Notes: generated by a model not told the origin, from the sequence alone. A DNA stretch of 64,000 nucleotides from Posidonia oceanica (GCA_037176725.1 JAZBRS010000075.1:73844001-73908000); one strand, 5' to 3'; positions 11,370-23,865 are shown, counted from the first letter of the stretch. Made by a program: numbers and translations.

Positions 11370-12408
11370 GACCCAGACTGGCAATTGAGCTTTTGGAGAG
11401 TACTTAAGCTGAACGAATTGCTTCTAATGATGAGTGGTGCATGATTTAGTGCAGTGGTATCTAAAAATGCAAGGGGAGTGCTAAAACAGGGTATGTACAA
11501 CCAGCAAGCTGCCATTGGCACAGGCGCCTATCTGGTGTGCGGACGAGATGAAAGATCATATTTTAAGGGCCCAGATGAGTCCACGTCATTCAGTCGCCGC
11601 TGACACAGGTGACCAGGACTCAAATATCTCATTTGACCGGGTCAAGAATATCCACATCAGCTAGTTGCTGCTCACACTGACGCCTAGCTGTTGGAATATT
11701 CTAGACCGAATTTAAATGTGTTTTTGATTTTAAGAGATATTTAGTATATTTAACACATTAAAAACGTGTCAAAACGAGATAAAATACTGTTTTCATCCAA
11801 ATCTCTAGGATTTTCTAGAATCTTCTTTAATTAATTATTTTACATGATATATAGATTATACCATATATTAAATGCTTAGAAAATCATAGAAATGTCAATA
11901 ATTACGGGAAAAATGTTATAATACTTTATAAAAGTCCCATATATTATATTAATACCCAGGATGACAAAATATGGTAAGAGAGAATGGCAGGATGCTCATC
12001 GCCTGTATCTGTGACGACAACACATGCTAATCGCCACTCTGAATGACGACTAGACATGTCGCCACATATAGAGGCAAAGAGCTAGTCTTTTTGCATATTT
12101 AGCCCTGTCTTTTATGTTAATCTAGAGAAACATGTTAAAAGTCCAAAAAGCTTCAAAAATTCCATTAAATCATGAAAACATCTTCTTTAACTCAAGTCTG
12201 CCACTAATTTGAGTAGAAACAAAGGGTATTCAAGGTACTCAGACCTGTCATTGGTTTGAGTGAGTTAGCTTTGCCACAGCTAACGACATTGAGGAAAGTA
12301 AAGATCGGTAATGTTTTTAAGCAAATGATAGAAAATCTAGAAAATGTGTTATTAGGCCTTAGTCATGTGATCTGAGGCGCCTTAGAGGTTCCTATCATTA
12401 AAGAACTC

Positions 12409-13884
12409 TCAGAAATGTGAAAATGGGATATCTACAGGAACAAGTAGAGATTTTGGTACCCACTTAATTTTAAGTCTAGATGGATCAGTCCCATTATTTC
12501 TTAATTTGGGGATCCATTTATCTCTTTCTTCCTTCTTAATGACAAATTCATATCTTTCATCATTTTTAACTCTTACATAACCATTTTCATATGAAAAAAT
12601 CTTTCTATGTGTATTTATACTTTTAGGCACATTTTTACTTCTATACTTTCTTTCATCAAGAGATTTTCCTTTGATTGTAATCTTAGTAACATCATTAAGC
12701 AAACCTTCACTTTTGACTTTCAATGATGCAAGGTTATTTTCTAAGGCATCAATTCTAGTTTTCATGATATTCAACTCATTTTTCAAGATATCATTTTCTC
12801 TTTCAAATGCTTTGTTCTTACTTTTCAAATCATTATTTTCATTTGAAATCAACTTCTTTTCTTGAGATATATCCATAAAGCTTTTGTTCAAACTTTTGTT
12901 TTTACCCTTTAAAGATTTATATTTCAAGTAAACCTCATTAAAAGCATCAAGCAATTCATCCATAGAGAAATCTTCAATATTGTCTAAGGATAGTACTTCA
13001 CTAAATGTAGCCATAAAACATGAGTGAGCAACCTCACCATCTTCATCGGAAGAGTCGCTATCATCCCATGTAGCTTGAAGATCCTTCTTTTTCTTAGTTT
13101 TTCTCTTATCCTTCTTTTGAAATTTTCCTTTCCTTAAGAATGACATGAACTTGTTAGTAATAAAAGCACAATCTTCCTCATCCGAATCATGCGACTCGAT
13201 CGAGGCATTAAGTGTAATACTTTTCTTTTTTGGCACTTTTTCAATTTCTTTTTCAATCATTTGTACTTCATAGGAAGTAAGATTTCCTATGAGTTCTTCT
13301 AGAGAATAAATAGACAAATCCTTTACTTCTTCTATAGTAGTGACATTTTTCTCTCATTCAGGAGTTAAAGACCGGAGAAATTTTCTAACAAGATCACATT
13401 GGGAATAAATTTTCTCAAGAGATTGTAACTTATTTGTAATCTCAGAAAATCTAATAAACATGATACTAATGGATTCATTGGATTGCATTTTAAATATTTC
13501 ATATTTATGAACAAGCATATTTATTTTTGTTTCTTTTACTTGACTTGTTCCCTAATGAGTTACTTCTAAAATATGCCATGCATTATGAGAAGTATTACAA
13601 TTAGAATCTCTATTAAATTGGTCTTGACTAATAGCACAAAATAAAGTATTTAATCGTTTTGCATCTAAAGTAGCTAATTTCTTTTCATTTTCATTCCATT
13701 TTTTATAGCTTTTCATACTAGGTGTATATCCATTAATGATAATATCCCATAAATCAAGATCAACAGATTTTAAATAAATTTACATTCTACACTTCCAATA
13801 ATTATAATTATTTCCATCAAAAAATAGTGATCTATAAATGTTTTGTCCCTCTATAATGTTATTGTTAAAAAAACATGAAGCCAT
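12409..13884 (-). pseudogene. Ty1/copia gag (UBN2-type), decayed
   Basis: One minus-strand frame runs from ATG at 13884 for about 490 codons with three nonsense codons: TAA at 13782-13780, TAG at 13554-13552 and TGA at 13356-13354. Around them the protein is typical copia Gag: an opening MASCFFNN, NNYNYWKCRM, LYDLWD-like and SYKKWNENEKK segments, a Lys/Asp/Ser-rich middle and a predicted coiled coil (about residues 330-440). Homology ends at WVPKSLLVP near 12437, where LTR-end-like sequence (12417-12436) takes over. The zinc knuckle and all of pol are absent. Each stop is a single-base change in an otherwise open frame, so this is an inactivated copy. Confidence 0.8.
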
Positions 13885-13922
13885 ATCTAAAAGATGGTTA
13901 AATCTTATATTCTAGATAACCC

Positions 13923-13934
13923 GCTCTGATACCA
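13923..13934 (-). promoter_or_regulatory. Primer binding site of the copia element
   Basis: On the minus strand TGGTATCAGAGC follows the LTR end (CCAACA) after two bases. This is complementary to the 3' end of plant initiator tRNA-Met, the usual copia primer, and fixes the element's orientation. Confidence 0.85.
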
Positions 13935-13936
13935 AA

Positions 13937-15131
13937 TGTTGGATTCTAAGGCTTCACTAGTGGGGGGGTGAATAGTAAATTTAATAATTTATGTGGAATT
14001 TAAAGAATTATTAAACAAACAATAAGTAATATTCAAATAAATGATCTAAGTTAGGAAATTTGAATATTAAACTATAACATGCATAGAAGGAGGTAAGAGG
14101 CAATGAGATGCACAAAAGGATTTATAGTGGTTCAACTTCCCTGACTTAGTCCACTCATTGAGAATCCTCAAGAGTTACCTTAATCCGATCTTGTTCCGGG
14201 CCATGATCCTACCGTTACACTTGCTCAGCGAATCCTTGCCAAGCCTCGCAAAAACCGCGGTTTCCTTCTCACAACTAGAGAAGACTTTGCTACAATGAAT
14301 TACAACTCCTTTTCTCTTTGCTCCAAATATTCTTTTGCAATGTGAAAGATTTGAGGTGAAGCTCACTTGCTTGGGAATCGATCTCACTAGATAGGAATGG
14401 AATGTATTTATAGTTAGCTCTTTGAAAACTCTCTTGACGATTTTTCAATATAGGACTATGTCTCTTGTCTTTGTTGGGATGTTTGGGGTCCTATTTATAG
14501 GAAAACATCAAGGTATGGGGTGTGCCTAACAGTTAGAAAATCTCCACAACGTTTAGAAACGGCTAGTAAAATCGGTACGTCGAAATATTTCGGAGTGCCA
14601 TTTTGCCAAGCTCAATGTACAACACACGGGCAAAATGGAATGCCGTTCTGGAACGGTATGCCGAATGCATACTCTAGAAATGGTATGCCGAAATTTATCG
14701 GTGTGCCGTTTTCAACGTGTTTTCTGAATTTCTTTTTCTTTCGGCCCATTTGCTATTGGGTCCAAAAATCCATTCGGTATACTAATGAAAATCGGTATAC
14801 CGATTTTACCTTTAAGCCTATTTCTGATCTATTTTGCTTATTGTTCTCTTCTGTGATTTGTGTTCCTATTTTCTCTATCTTTGGGAGATCATTACAAGTT
14901 CCTAGAATACAAGATATTACATTTGCATGAATAATGGAAACTTGATATTCGATCTTCGATCTTCAATCTTCAATAGATTTGACTTGTTTGCATATAAGCT
15001 TCTTCTTGGCTCATTTCTTCTTCTTCTATTTTTCAAGGTCCATGATCATTCTTCCTTGACCTATTGAGAAGACTTAGCAAACAAATATATTTTGTTATCA
15101 TCAAAATAGAGATATAGCAATTTTACCAACA
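13937..15131 (-). mobile_element. 5' LTR of the Ty1/copia element (1195 bp)
   Basis: The limits are TGTTGG and CCAACA, perfect 6-bp inverted termini. The inner end carries the primer binding site. The LTR has GGGGGGTGAATAG near its inner end and GTTATCATCAAAATA near its outer end, both shared with the LTR at 45414-46665. Its middle (14570-14810) contains repeated TCGGTATACCGA-like palindromes. No second LTR of this element is present, because the 3' half is lost. Confidence 0.85.
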
Positions 15132-16350
15132 AGCTGTAGGATCGTACTGACGGACCAGGGACGCTTGGAGGGTCAGTTACGAGCCTGAGGTCGTGGTTGC
15201 CGAGTGGTAGGAGCCACGTGAGCCGTAGAATCGTTCTGGCAGACCAAGGATGATTAATATCTCTAGAGGGTCAGGTACAAGGTCGCAGTCGTGGTTGCTG
15301 AGTAGAGTGTTGGCAGGATCAGGAGTATTGACCTGACCTTGGGTGTCCTGGGCTCTGAGGACACCGAGAGGGTTTACCTTGTGTTGTCCTAGAGTGGACC
15401 TTTGGACGGTTCTTAGAGCAAGAACCCGGGACGGATGAGCTCCTACACAGGATGGTTTGTCCATGGCAGGATGGATTGGGGTTCGTGTCCCTGACGACTG
15501 CTTATGGCTAATCGGTCGCCTGTGGCCAAGGTGACATGACAGGTTTTCACCCTAGGTGCGTGAGTTGTGGTTTTTGAGCTTAATTTAGGTTTTCAGGCTC
15601 TGGACTAGAAGAGACTTTGGTTTTGAGACACGGTTTTGTGTCGGCTTTTGAGATGTGGTTTTGTGTTGGTTTTGGACTTGGTCTGGTGTGGAGTAGCCAT
15701 TCCAAGAGTGCATAAAGAGTTTTCAAAAGATGCATGTGTTTTGAAAGAAAAGAGACATTGGTTTGAAAAGCACGTTTTAAAAGGATTTGTGCTTGTAGGG
15801 CAATAGTAGATTGTCTCGTTGTGGTTTTGTGGCATCAAGATAAGATGCCTGCTTTCTGAGGTTTTCGGTGTAGTTTTCTGGAATGCACGCCTGTGAGGTT
15901 CTATGCATCGCGGTTTTTAGTCGTTTAGTTTCTTGGCATTAATAGTTGAAAATGCTTGATTTAGTAGTTTTGGATTCCTGCATTAGTGTGTAGGGCTGTT
16001 GATGTTTTACTGGATTTTGGTTTGGTTGGTGTGGCTTTCAGATTTGTTCTTCCGGTATTGCTTTTGGTTTTGTTTAGGTAAGGTGTGTACTGGATGATCT
16101 ATTAGTGGTCACTCATGTGTGTTTGTTTTATGTTTTTCGCAGGTACAGGTTAAGAGCATGTTTGACTTGCTAGTGCACCTAAAGAAGAGTTACTCTGCCA
16201 CACATTAAGAGTTCTGGATAAGTATGTTATTGTAGCTTTATTTCTGTTAATTATGTTAGCTGTTAATGATTATGTGCTTAGATTTAGTTTCAGTATGGAT
16301 ATAAAGAAAAAAAAAGTAGATAGGTTAGGAGTGATGCCGAGGGTGTTACA
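15132..16350 (+). mobile_element. Second Ty3/gypsy-like LTR remnant
   Basis: The final 270 bp match 1490-1731 and end GGGTGTTACA at 16350. Its beginning carries an imperfect direct repeat of about 90 bp (15135 and 15224 onward: GTAG-ATCGT-CTG-C-GACCA). The copia LTR borders it on the left, so the copia element may have inserted into it. The left limit of the gypsy LTR is therefore unknown. No coding function was seen. Confidence 0.45.
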
Positions 16351-17242
16351 CCCACTCACAAGACTAATCGCAAAGAAGGTGGTGACAGCAAAGGCGATGG
16401 CGAGAATGATGAGCAAAGGAGATGTGCAAAGAAGGGCATCTTCTGGTGAGATGTGCAGATGTGTACATCAAACATCTGCACATCGAAACTTTACTATGAC
16501 AGAATTGGTAAATAAACATTGATTATTTTGTGATTTAACTTTTTAATTAAAGACAAATTGATAAATTACATGTAGAAACTGGTTTAAGGAATGCTATAAC
16601 CAACTCTCAAATTTAATCTTTGGTGAACAGTGTTGAGAGCATAAGGATCTCATGGGAACTAGTGACTTGTTTATTCAGAGAATCTACTACCAAGCATTAT
16701 TGAGAGCTGGTGGGAGCCAACAACTGGTGCAAATAAACACACGCATTATTTTGATTTATGTGGTAGAAAATGATGATTGTAATCCTATACTACACAAAAA
16801 CAAAATGAAAAGCACCCTTTTAACCAGTAAATTAAGGATCTAAAAGCTTTCGTATTTAAACCAGAATACTCATGGTCTGAAGCTTCAATCAAATGCCAAT
16901 ATGGCATCGCATTCAGATGAAAGGAACAGCTGTGTAAGAGTTCTCGGAGCTGCACAAGTTATCATTCCTAATAACTGAGCAGCTAACGGTTGAAAACATT
17001 CAAACACAGGTCAAACAACCACCCAAAAAGACCACAGATACTGCTATTGGAGGCCTAGATAATGAGAACCATCACCACCATAAGAGTATATATTGTGTTT
17101 CGTGTAGACGAATGCTATCATAATGTGAACAATTATTAGTTTGTTTTCCAAGTACCATATTTTCATACAAATCAACAGCAGTCCTACGAGCATAGACATG
17201 ACTAGCTTTTGTTATCAAATCGACCACATCAGACCCAAGAGA
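16351..17242. other. Intergenic, no gene seen
   Basis: This is AT-rich sequence between the gypsy LTR end and the stop codon of the At4g18490-like gene. It should include that gene's 3' untranslated region. Open frames are short and without family signatures. Confidence 0.5.
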
Positions 17243-20200
17243 TCAAAATTCATAGTCCTTGGACACCAGGCTGCTTGCAAACTTCTGAAGACTGCGGATG
17301 TATCTGATGGTCAAGGGCACAAAACTTTTTATTCAAAGAAACAACACAAACTGAAAAAAAGAAAAGACGTGTGGCTATGTAACTGAAGGATATCTTCTCC
17401 TCATGGATGGGATGATTCAGCATCAACAGCAAGTTATTATTAACAACTGCACGGACCAGTAATTCCTTGGCGTCCTCATGTTTCTTCTTGAGCATGTTAC
17501 ATATCTGCAGAGATAGACAGGTTACTTCAAATGCATGGTGGTTGCTATGCAGTAAGTTCGTTCTGTAATTGTTTATATATGATCCTCGCACTTCTATTAA
17601 TGGTGACTGGTGATTTTCCTGTTTCATAATGAAATACATAAACACATGTGGGGTCATTGTGTGGCCTTATCATTTCAACGGAGAATATCAGAAACAAATC
17701 ACTACAACCTTGTTCTAAAAAAAAAAAAATCTGAAATTGAATCTTTTTGTCTTCCTCACCATAATATATTGACCTTAAGCTCTAATTTTTTTTTTAAAGA
17801 ACTAATTATGTCTAATCTTTAGAATTGGGCTATTCCTCATCAATAAAAGTAGATAAACAATTGTGAATACAAGGTAACTTACACCCTCAAGCTCTTTAGC
17901 GCAGGCTTCAGCCTTTTGCACATTTCCATCATCCTCCAAGATTAGTGGAACATCTACATCCATCATGCTTGTTACAAGAGGAATATCAAAGGATGAAGTT
18001 TGTGGCCCAGGGGAAGCATCATTGGAACAAGCTTCTATGTTTTCAGGATTTAGAACCTAAGCATGGCCAATGTCATGATTTATCAAAACCATAAGCAAAG
18101 CATAAATGTGATAGAAATTTTAAAAAGTTGCTTAAGCCTTTTCTTATAAGTTACCAATTGTTTGTTGATTGTAGGAGATGTATCAACAATATTGCTGCAA
18201 ATTAAGCACAAATTAGTTACAAGTAGAAATATTTTAGATGTTTTTATCATAAACCATATGGACCTTTTTCCAGCAGGAGATTCTGAAGATCGTTTAGATG
18301 ACTTCAATGAAGTTGAGTTTGCAATTGATCCCTGAAACAGTGAAAGTCACATTAGTTGTTCATATGTGATGAGTGAAATTGTTTCAGTCATTGCAAATAA
18401 AGAAAAAGGTACTGTACATCGAGTGTATAAGGAGAAACTTCATGGAAGTTAATGTAAAATACATGCTCTAAGATGACTATAGCGAGCAAATTGCTCTTTA
18501 AATAATTTTTAGATACTATCTCCCCTTGGCAAGAGAAAAGAGCACGTTGAGTAAGATGGCTACACCAGCACCAACATATATAGTTACCACTCAGGCTCGG
18601 CAGAAAGATTACTGCATCCTAAACTAAAAAAATCTTGCATAAACTCCAGAGCATAAATTTAGGAAGGTTAAATAAATCAAATGATAACTAGGTATATTGG
18701 ATATACATTCAATACCTCAAATGATTTCCGCTTCAATGAAGGGCTCAGCATGGCAAGTTTCTCTGCAATTCCAGTAGAGGCCAGCTTGGGACTTTTCCTT
18801 GAGTTAGTTTCCGTATTCATATCACAAATGCTTATTAAATTTGATTTTTTTTTGTTAGTAGAAATTGGCAGATTGATCTTTGAACTAGGCCTACGTTTGA
18901 GAGTAGAATGACATTAGAATTTCCCTATTGCTTGGACCACTGCTGATAAGAAACTATGACCGAAAAATAAGGACAAGTATGATACCTTGAAATCTCACAT
19001 CTTGCATAATTTGTTACAGAACAAAGACCATGCTTTTCAACAGAATTGATCTTAGGGGGCCTTAAATGAGCAAGGCCACCAAGTTTAGGCATGGAGTTCA
19101 GGGGGCTTCTATATGTAGTCTGTTTGGGAGAACTGAAATCACGAAAATGAGAACAGTGGCAGCATCATGTTTTACTGTTTGAAAAAATAGAATGATTTGC
19201 AATTGTCTCTGTACACGTAGCAATTATATTCCATCTGAATATCTGATATATAATAATTTCAGTGAAAAGTAAGTAGAACTATGTCACCAATTCTGTGTAG
19301 AAGGATGAAATGGGACTGGTGAGATCTGTAGGAATTTGGAATGATTGCCTAGATCTAAAGTAACAGAAATGTTTTTATATTATCACCATATTGTTTCATG
19401 TGTAAATCTTTGCCTAAACAGTTTGTCTAGATTCTTCAAGAACTTTGGTAATGTAAAGCTGAATCAGCAAGCCCAAACTTAAAAGAATTGAACAGACCTA
19501 TAGTATGAATATATGATTGAGTTTGTTTCTTTTTAATAATTAGACTACAAATGCACGCTCCAACTTAAAGGCATTTTCTACATTAAACTGAATGGAAGTG
19601 CTAAATAGTGATACAATAGTTTTATTGAATTTCACTGTGCTACAGCACACAATCATTAGCAGTATTCACCTAGCCTCTGCACTGAACCACTTCAAGCTCT
19701 ATGGCGAAGCATGGGCAGTGGATGGCAATATATAAGTAAATGTCAGCTTAGAACCAGGGCAGTTGGAAAGGTAGGAGGCAATAATGGAAAAAAAAAGAAT
19801 GGCTAGCTAAAGCATACTGTGTACTTTCTTTAACTCGTCAAGAAGTAATAAAAATATTTACCAAACCACTGTTTAGAAAAGTAGCACAACATATAGCTTA
19901 ACAGCAGAAATATTAAATATGATAGTGTAGAAATTCAGGAAGAAGGAAAGTATTCCTTAAGCAGAAATCAGGCACCTTTTCTTATACCTATCATCTTCCA
20001 GAACTGCCAATCTTTGTTTTGCTGCTTCTGCAATCGAAGGTTTTGAAGAAATAACCTTCTGACAAGCCTGCTCAGTTTGTTTTGTTACTTCCCCACTCAA
20101 AGGTTTTGATACACACACCTTCTGAAGAGCCTGTCCAGTTTGTTTTACTTCTCCATTCAAAGGTTTTAAAAAGCAAACCTTCTGAAGAGCCTGCTGAGCA

Positions 20201-22505
20201 CCGCTATTAGGTTCCCTAAAGTAAGAAAAATAAGAGTAAAATATGAGCAATCCTTGTTACTTGAAAAATTAGGTGGCCTAACTGGAGTTACATTTTTAGA
20301 TTAACAGGAGATGGTAGTTATACTATGTTTTATTTTGAGATAACACAGTTTTGCTTTGTGTCTGATGTCAGACTCTGTGGAGTTAATATTTTTAAGCAGT
20401 AAACTCTGTGGAAATCCAGCATCCCTGATATATTAAGAGGCTTAAAAGCATTTCCATTTGCAAACACTGGTCTGAATTTCTTAAATATGATTTACGCGAG
20501 AGCAAAATCCAGAACAATTTAGTGTACATTCACATAGCAGTTCTTCCAATGTTTGAACATTTTCTCGGAAAAATCATAGGTAATTCACGTCAAAGATGCA
20601 ACTATAAGTCCTCCCAAGAAAAGATGCAAGTATAAGTGCTTGAGTGCTTACTTTTGTGAAGTTATGCATCCCAGAATGAACTGACAGACATAGATGTACC
20701 ATAATGTTGCCATATTCTAAGTTCAAGCCAAAGTTCAAGCCAAAGCATCTATAGCAGTATCAAGAAAATTGATAAACCACTTCTACCACAGTCTACCAAA
20801 TGGTAAATTTAAACATTAAGTGGATTCTAATGTAACTGACTTCTGTGCATTACATACCTACGCAATGATGTAAGAAGAATATTTGGACTTGAACTGTATC
20901 TATCTTCATTCTTTGTTTGGCATGCTGGTTTACTCGAGACAGCTGGTACTGCAGTATTTCCCACATTCATTACTTGATCTGTCTTTTTGCCGCTTAAGCT
21001 GCCTTTACTTGCATCACTTTGGTCATGTGGACCAAAATCAGAGGCATTACTGTTCCAATCTTTGGATAAGTATGTCAGGTTAAGTGCATTGGCAGAGCAG
21101 GAGCTTCGGGAATCAGGACTATTTAGTAAGTCTCTGCTTTTAACTTGCTCCATATCTGATTTCCGATCACATAAATCCATTACATCATCCCCAATCTGCG
21201 ACACAGATGGAGTTTCCAGTGCCAACATATCAGTAGATTGGACAGATAAAACTTGGGGAACCTTCTCGGTATTTAGATTTTCGTATGCAGAAATATCCAA
21301 TTGTTCTTTGTGCCCCTCACTCTTCTTCCCTGCAATTATGTTTTCTTGAGCAACAGTTACATGTTTGTCTGAAGCAAATAGTTCTGCAGAGCATTTATTC
21401 TTGAATGCAGGGGGAGTACTGTGACTTGCAACATCAACATCCCTGTGAGGCATCATATATCCAGACTTTGAACTAGTTGCTTCATCTGATTTCCCCATAT
21501 CCTTCGGAACCTTTTCTATACCACTGATATTATTGGCCGAGTTGCTCTTGGTATCAGGATTGATATCATTTTTTTCACAACAATCAAACTTTTTATTATT
21601 GGTATCATTATCAGACTTCTTTTCATCTTTCAGCAAGTTTGAATCAAGTCCAAAACCTTCCAACCTGTAAAAATGTAAATACTGAAAGCCTCATCTAACA
21701 CAAGATGTATGGCACATTTCTATAGAAGTACTCAATATGGCAAAAATTTGATAAGGAGAATACATTAAATAACTGTCCACATCCACTTACTCATTGAAAT
21801 CAAAATTGAAGGAGAACACCCCTTGTTTGACATTCTTCATTTCATGGACAGAATCGTTCCCCGATCTTTCCTTGGATTTCTCAGTCTTTCTTTGGGGGCT
21901 AGAGAAATCCAGATCTGACATATCCATTTTGAAGGATGGCATTTTGCCAAAATCGTCACCAAACTCAAAGTCATCACTGTACCGAGAAATAGATTCCATT
22001 AGAACAAAAATATTGCAATGGTTTAGTTACCAATCTGGGCTTGCATCAGATATTAATCTATGATGAAGGACTCAAACCTTGGATACAAATTATACAAATT
22101 TCATGGAACTTACAGTTTGCCAAAGTCAAACTTTGTCTTTCGAGCTCGGGAAGGTGTTTCACTTGTAAAATCCATTTCATCCATCCCATCTGTAGTAAGC
22201 TTCCAGGAGGTGAGGAAATCCTTCCCGATTTCATCATCTGTCTCAAGCAGAAAATGAGAATTAAAATAATTCAGACTTGTTCAAAGTTAAATGGCTTCCC
22301 CTTAGTTCACAAATGTGTAGAGCATTTGATAATTGGCATACTGGTATGCCAATTGATTTATAGAGAATTTTTTGCACCCTCAAGTTCTCTTCCAAACACC
22401 AAATCATACTGAAGGTTCCAACTCCTTTTTAAAGAGCATACCAGTTGATGAACTTTTCTTCTTTGCATCAGAAGTAGAGGAAGCTCCTTTTTGTGAATCT
22501 TCCAT
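17243..22505 (-). CDS. At4g18490-like protein, 12 coding exons, about 726 residues
   Basis: I built the model from splice sites and continuous phase. Exons (minus) are 22505-22442, 22237-22114, 21976-21791, 21664-20858, 20215-19988, 19132-18986, 18890-18716, 18331-18264, 18194-18155, 18056-17883, 17504-17394 and 17299-17243, totalling 2181 nt with no stop before the end. The N-terminus has [11 protein letters not shown], then acidic [16 protein letters not shown] and [13 protein letters not shown]. These, and the C-terminal [18 protein letters not shown] and [14 protein letters not shown], match my recollection of the plant family called uncharacterized protein At4g18490. Residues 125-393 are low-complexity and Ser/Asp/Lys-rich. 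Exon 5 encodes three repeats of about 20 residues. There is no signal peptide, membrane span or catalytic motif. Function is unknown. All introns but the last have GT-AG ends; the last appears to be U12-type AT-AC. Confidence 0.8.
17300..17393 (-). other. Putative U12-type AT-AC intron (94 bp)
   Basis: Read on the minus strand the intron begins ATATCCTT, the exact minor-spliceosome AT-AC donor consensus, and ends CAGATAC. A branch-site-like CCTTGAC lies with its adenosine 11 nt before the 3' end. Splicing here joins HPIHEEK to [10 protein letters not shown] in frame, giving the expected C-terminus. I found no GT-AG alternative that yields that frame. Confidence 0.75.
19988..20215 (-). repeat. 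Three protein-level repeats within exon 5
   Basis: The exon encodes three consecutive units of about 20 residues: [32 protein letters not shown] and [16 protein letters not shown], each followed by a KQT- or KQR-type linker. DNA identity between units one and two is high, which suggests recent internal duplication. Confidence 0.8.
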
Positions 22506-22509
22506 TTAC

Positions 22510-23865
22510 ATGGACAAGGATTTGATTATAAAAAGATCCTACATACAAAATAATCTATGGTAAGTTTCTAGACAAAAGGATATCAGATCCAATATATACA
22601 AGAAAAGATGATGAGCAGGGTGATATGTTTGTAAATTCCTTACAAGCTTCAAACTTATCATGGGAAAACCAACTCAAGTAGTTGAGTTGGCCAGTGGCAA
22701 TGGGTTTCGTAGTCTCCTCCAAGGATCGAATCCTACTAGAGTCATGATGATGCTTACCCCTAACCATAAAATAACTCGTCAAACTTATCATGGGGAAAAA
22801 AATGTTTCACAAATTTTAGGAGACAGAATTGTGCAGTTAACCCTAACCTATGGAGAAAAAAAGCCATATTGAAGGACTTGAAATAAAGCGTGTCAAAATA
22901 AGAACATGTCTTAAGTGTTCTTTTAACTAGATCTACTGACAATGATAAAGTATTGCTTGTATACATTCCCGAAATTCCATAGAAACTAGTTCCAATGAAA
23001 GAATTCCGTGATGTTACAGTGAGCACTGGCTAAATGACAATATTTTCGAGGTACATTGTTAATGTGTAAATATTCTAGGCCATGTAATGCCAGTTATCAG
23101 TGGTAAGTAATATATTCATGAAATGAGAAACTTAAATAGAATGTGTCTAATGTTGAAACATTATCAAGAGCTACACTTCACAAGCATCTCCCTGGTTCTA
23201 AGAAAATCATTAAGAACAGAACACTCTTTATAGACCTCTGCAGGACTATTTATTCAAACACAAAAAATACATTAACTGAAAAGGAAATCCACAAGCATCT
23301 CCCTGGTTCTCCTAGAAACGAAATGCACATTATTTAATCAAACTATTGATTCAACCACAAAAAATACATTAACTGAAGAGGAAATCCGTTAGATCTGGAA
23401 TGTTTGATTGATTTGATCATTTACGCTAAAAACAGTAGATATCACGACGAAATTTAAAAAAAACGAACTGATCCTACAGCGGGGACAGCTAAATCACCTG
23501 ATCAAGCAGCACACGCTGGAGATTATCGATGTAAACAACAAACCACTAAGAACAGAACAGTTACCTCGAAAGCTTATCACAGACGTCTGTCTCCTACAAA
23601 CGAAATGCATTTGTTATTTAGTCAAACTACTGATTAAGCTGCGAAAAAGGCATACAACGAAGAGAAACTCCATTAGAACCGGAATGATCTGACGAATTTA
23701 GCTAATAACAGTAGATCTAAGAAAGCAACACGGAATTCGACCTAATATCCAACAAATTCCCACAGACTAAAACCGATCCGACAGCAAATCCACCCGATCG
23801 AACAGCAAGTGCTTGAGATTCTCGACGAAAACAACAAAACCCGAGCCTGAGAGAGAACATACCTT
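22510..23865 (-). other. Probable 5' UTR intron with local duplications
   Basis: No coding sequence was seen between the ATG exon and the putative first exon. The stretch carries related blocks near 23178 and 23288 (CACAAGCATCTCCCTGGTTC) and again near 23590, with AACGAAATGCA and AGGAAATCC-type segments repeated. A possible acceptor precedes the ATG exon near 22545. Confidence 0.5.

Larger units (their letters stand above)
10144..12408. other. Repeat-derived stretch with two palindrome families and LTR-end-like sites
   Basis: No gene was recognised. It contains GTCGCC-type palindromes (10234-10254, 11593-11613, 11664-11684, 12000-12080), two tandem pairs of 28-nt palindromes (11073-11128 and 11314-11369) and a CTT microsatellite (10535-10558). 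Sequences resembling the plus-strand end of the giant LTR (AAA-rich, GGG, then TACA) occur at 11480-11499 and 12417-12436. This suggests eroded, nested copies. Confidence 0.5.
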
